Of a stretch of 64,000 nt of DNA, positions 62,743 through 64,000 are shown one piece after another. The translations under genes and the position numbers were made by a program. The notes beneath the pieces are model-generated. The model ran no database searches, was not told the origin of the DNA, and saw nothing but the letters and a program-made list of their open reading frames with translations. Positions within the stretch are counted from its first letter, which is position 1. The number at the start of each line of letters is the position of its first letter. The stretch comes from Erwinia sp050410775 (GTDB lineage: Bacteria > Pseudomonadota > Gammaproteobacteria > Enterobacterales > Enterobacteriaceae): the NCBI RefSeq assembly GCF_050410775.1, contig NZ_CP191229.1. One strand, 5' to 3'.

Positions 62743-64000
62743 ATGCCAAAACGTACCGACATAAAAAGTATCCTGATCCTTGGGGCCGGCCCGATTGTGA
62801 TCGGCCAGGCCTGCGAGTTCGACTATTCCGGTGCCCAGGCCTGTAAGGCCCTGCGCGAAGAGGGTTACCGCGTTATCCTGGTCAACTCTAACCCGGCCAC
62901 CATTATGACCGACCCGGAGATGGCGGATGCCACCTACATCGAGCCTATCCACTGGGAAGTCGTGCGCAAAATTATCGAAAAAGAGCGTCCGGACGCGGTG
63001 CTGCCGACTATGGGTGGCCAGACGGCGCTGAACTGTGCGCTTGAGCTTGAGCGTCAGGGCGTACTCGAAGAGTTCGGCGTCGCCATGATTGGCGCTACGG
63101 CCGATGCGATTGATAAGGCGGAAGACCGCCGTCGCTTCGATGTGGCGATGAAGAAAATTGGTCTGGAAACCGCCCGTTCCGGCATCGCCCATACGATGGA
63201 AGAAGCGCTGGCGGTTGCCGCTGACGTTGGCTTCCCCTGCATTATTCGCCCCTCCTTTACCATGGGCGGCAGCGGCGGCGGTATCGCCTACAACCGCGAA
63301 GAATTTGAAGAAATTTGCGAGCGGGGTCTGGATCTTTCCCCGACCAACGAGCTGCTGATCGATGAATCGCTGATCGGCTGGAAAGAGTATGAGATGGAAG
63401 TTGTTCGCGATAAGAACGACAACTGCATCATCGTCTGCTCTATCGAAAACTTCGACCCGATGGGGATTCATACCGGGGACTCGATAACGGTGGCGCCTGC
63501 CCAGACGCTGACCGATAAAGAGTACCAAATCATGCGTAACGCCTCGATGGCGGTGCTGCGTGAAATCGGCGTGGAAACCGGCGGCTCCAACGTGCAGTTC
63601 TCGGTGAACCCGGAAAACGGACGGCTGATCATCATTGAAATGAACCCGCGCGTGTCACGCTCTTCCGCGCTGGCCTCCAAGGCGACCGGCTTCCCGATTG
63701 CCAAAATCGCGGCCAAGCTTGCGGTAGGGTATACGCTCGACGAGCTGATGAATGACATTACCGGTGGCCTGACGCCGGCCTCGTTTGAACCTTCCATCGA
63801 CTATGTTGTGACCAAAATTCCGCGCTTTAACTTTGAGAAGTTTGCCGGTGCCAATGACCGTCTCACTACCCAGATGAAATCCGTGGGTGAAGTTATGGCG
63901 ATTGGCCGTACCTTCCAGGAGTCGGTACAGAAAGCGCTGCGCGGTCTGGAAGTGGGCGTACACGGTTTTGACCCGAAAGTGGACCTGAACGATGCGGAAG
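62743..64000 (+). CDS. carB: Carbamoyl-phosphate synthase large subunit (partial)
   Basis: ATG 62743 with AGGAGCG upstream opens a frame that runs off the right edge; 419 of about 1073 codons are present. It begins MPKRTDIKSILILGAGPIVIGQ and includes ATIMTDPEMADATYIEPI, the ATP-grasp loop FTMGGSGGGIA and MNPRVSRSSALASKATG. This is the first carboxyphosphate-forming ATP-grasp half. It assembles carbamoyl phosphate for arginine and pyrimidines with CarA, 14 bp upstream. Confidence 0.98.
   Translation, partial: MPKRTDIKSILILGAGPIVIGQACEFDYSGAQACKALREEGYRVILVNSNPATIMTDPEMADATYIEPIHWEVVRKIIEKERPDAVLPTMGGQTALNCALELERQGVLEEFGVAMIGATADAIDKAEDRRRFDVAMKKIGLETARSGIAHTMEEALAVAADVGFPCIIRPSFTMGGSGGGIAYNREEFEEICERGLDLSPTNELLIDESLIGWKEYEMEVVRDKNDNCIIVCSIENFDPMGIHTGDSITVAPAQTLTDKEYQIMRNASMAVLREIGVETGGSNVQFSVNPENGRLIIIEMNPRVSRSSALASKATGFPIAKIAAKLAVGYTLDELMNDITGGLTPASFEPSIDYVVTKIPRFNFEKFAGANDRLTTQMKSVGEVMAIGRTFQESVQKALRGLEVGVHGFDPKVDLNDAE

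Overview
This is a chromosomal segment of a gamma-proteobacterium of the order Enterobacterales. The right-hand two thirds follow the Escherichia coli order around the thr operon almost gene for gene: ettA, slt, trpR, yjjX, gpmB, rob, creA, arcA, yjtD, thrLABC, yaaA, talB, mog, dnaKJ, nhaAR, rpsT, ribF, ileS, lspA, fkpB, ispH, rihC, dapB, carAB. Losses relative to E. coli (creBCD, satP/yaaW/yaaI) and the accessory content suggest a non-E. coli family such as Erwiniaceae (Pantoea/Erwinia-like). That placement is inference; no rRNA or marker comparison was possible.

Layout. (1) 1-4465: 5' end of a beta-glucoside-type PTS gene (minus), an AT-rich 1 kb spacer, then a large subtilisin-type autotransporter. 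(2) 4711-5935: a decayed 3' remnant of nadR, followed by a gene-free repeat field with a palindromic element and three tandem ~200-bp units, each able to fold into a long stem with inner hairpins. (3) 6002-7997: divergent MDR oxidoreductase and LysR regulator. (4) 8209-13524: a Tle1-like (DUF2235) type VI lipase effector preceded by four tandem lipoprotein immunity-type genes. The repeat units between them carry truncated copies of the effector's 5' end. (5) 13697-17470: ettA, a 2-hydroxyacid dehydrogenase and deoR. (6) 17845-29534: an eight-gene minus-strand operon for urease-independent urea use: allophanate hydrolase, urea carboxylase, a GntR regulator and UrtABCDE. A 38-bp dyad lies just before its first start codon. 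(7) 30016-64000: the conserved backbone, ending inside carB.

How the genes work together. UrtABCDE imports urea; urea carboxylase and allophanate hydrolase turn it into ammonium and CO2; the embedded GntR protein probably controls the set. ThrA, ThrB and ThrC make threonine under a leader-peptide attenuator. DapB, CarAB and IleS tie into amino-acid and pyrimidine metabolism, and DnaK/DnaJ sit behind a textbook heat-shock promoter. IleS-LspA-FkpB-IspH form a tightly packed operon.

The most interesting parts are the effector/immunity amplification (8.2-13.4 kb) and the structured tandem repeats (5.1-5.9 kb). In the repeats, two base pairs of the long stem change on both sides between copies. 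Both lie, with the nadR remnant, in the variable stretch between nadR and ettA.
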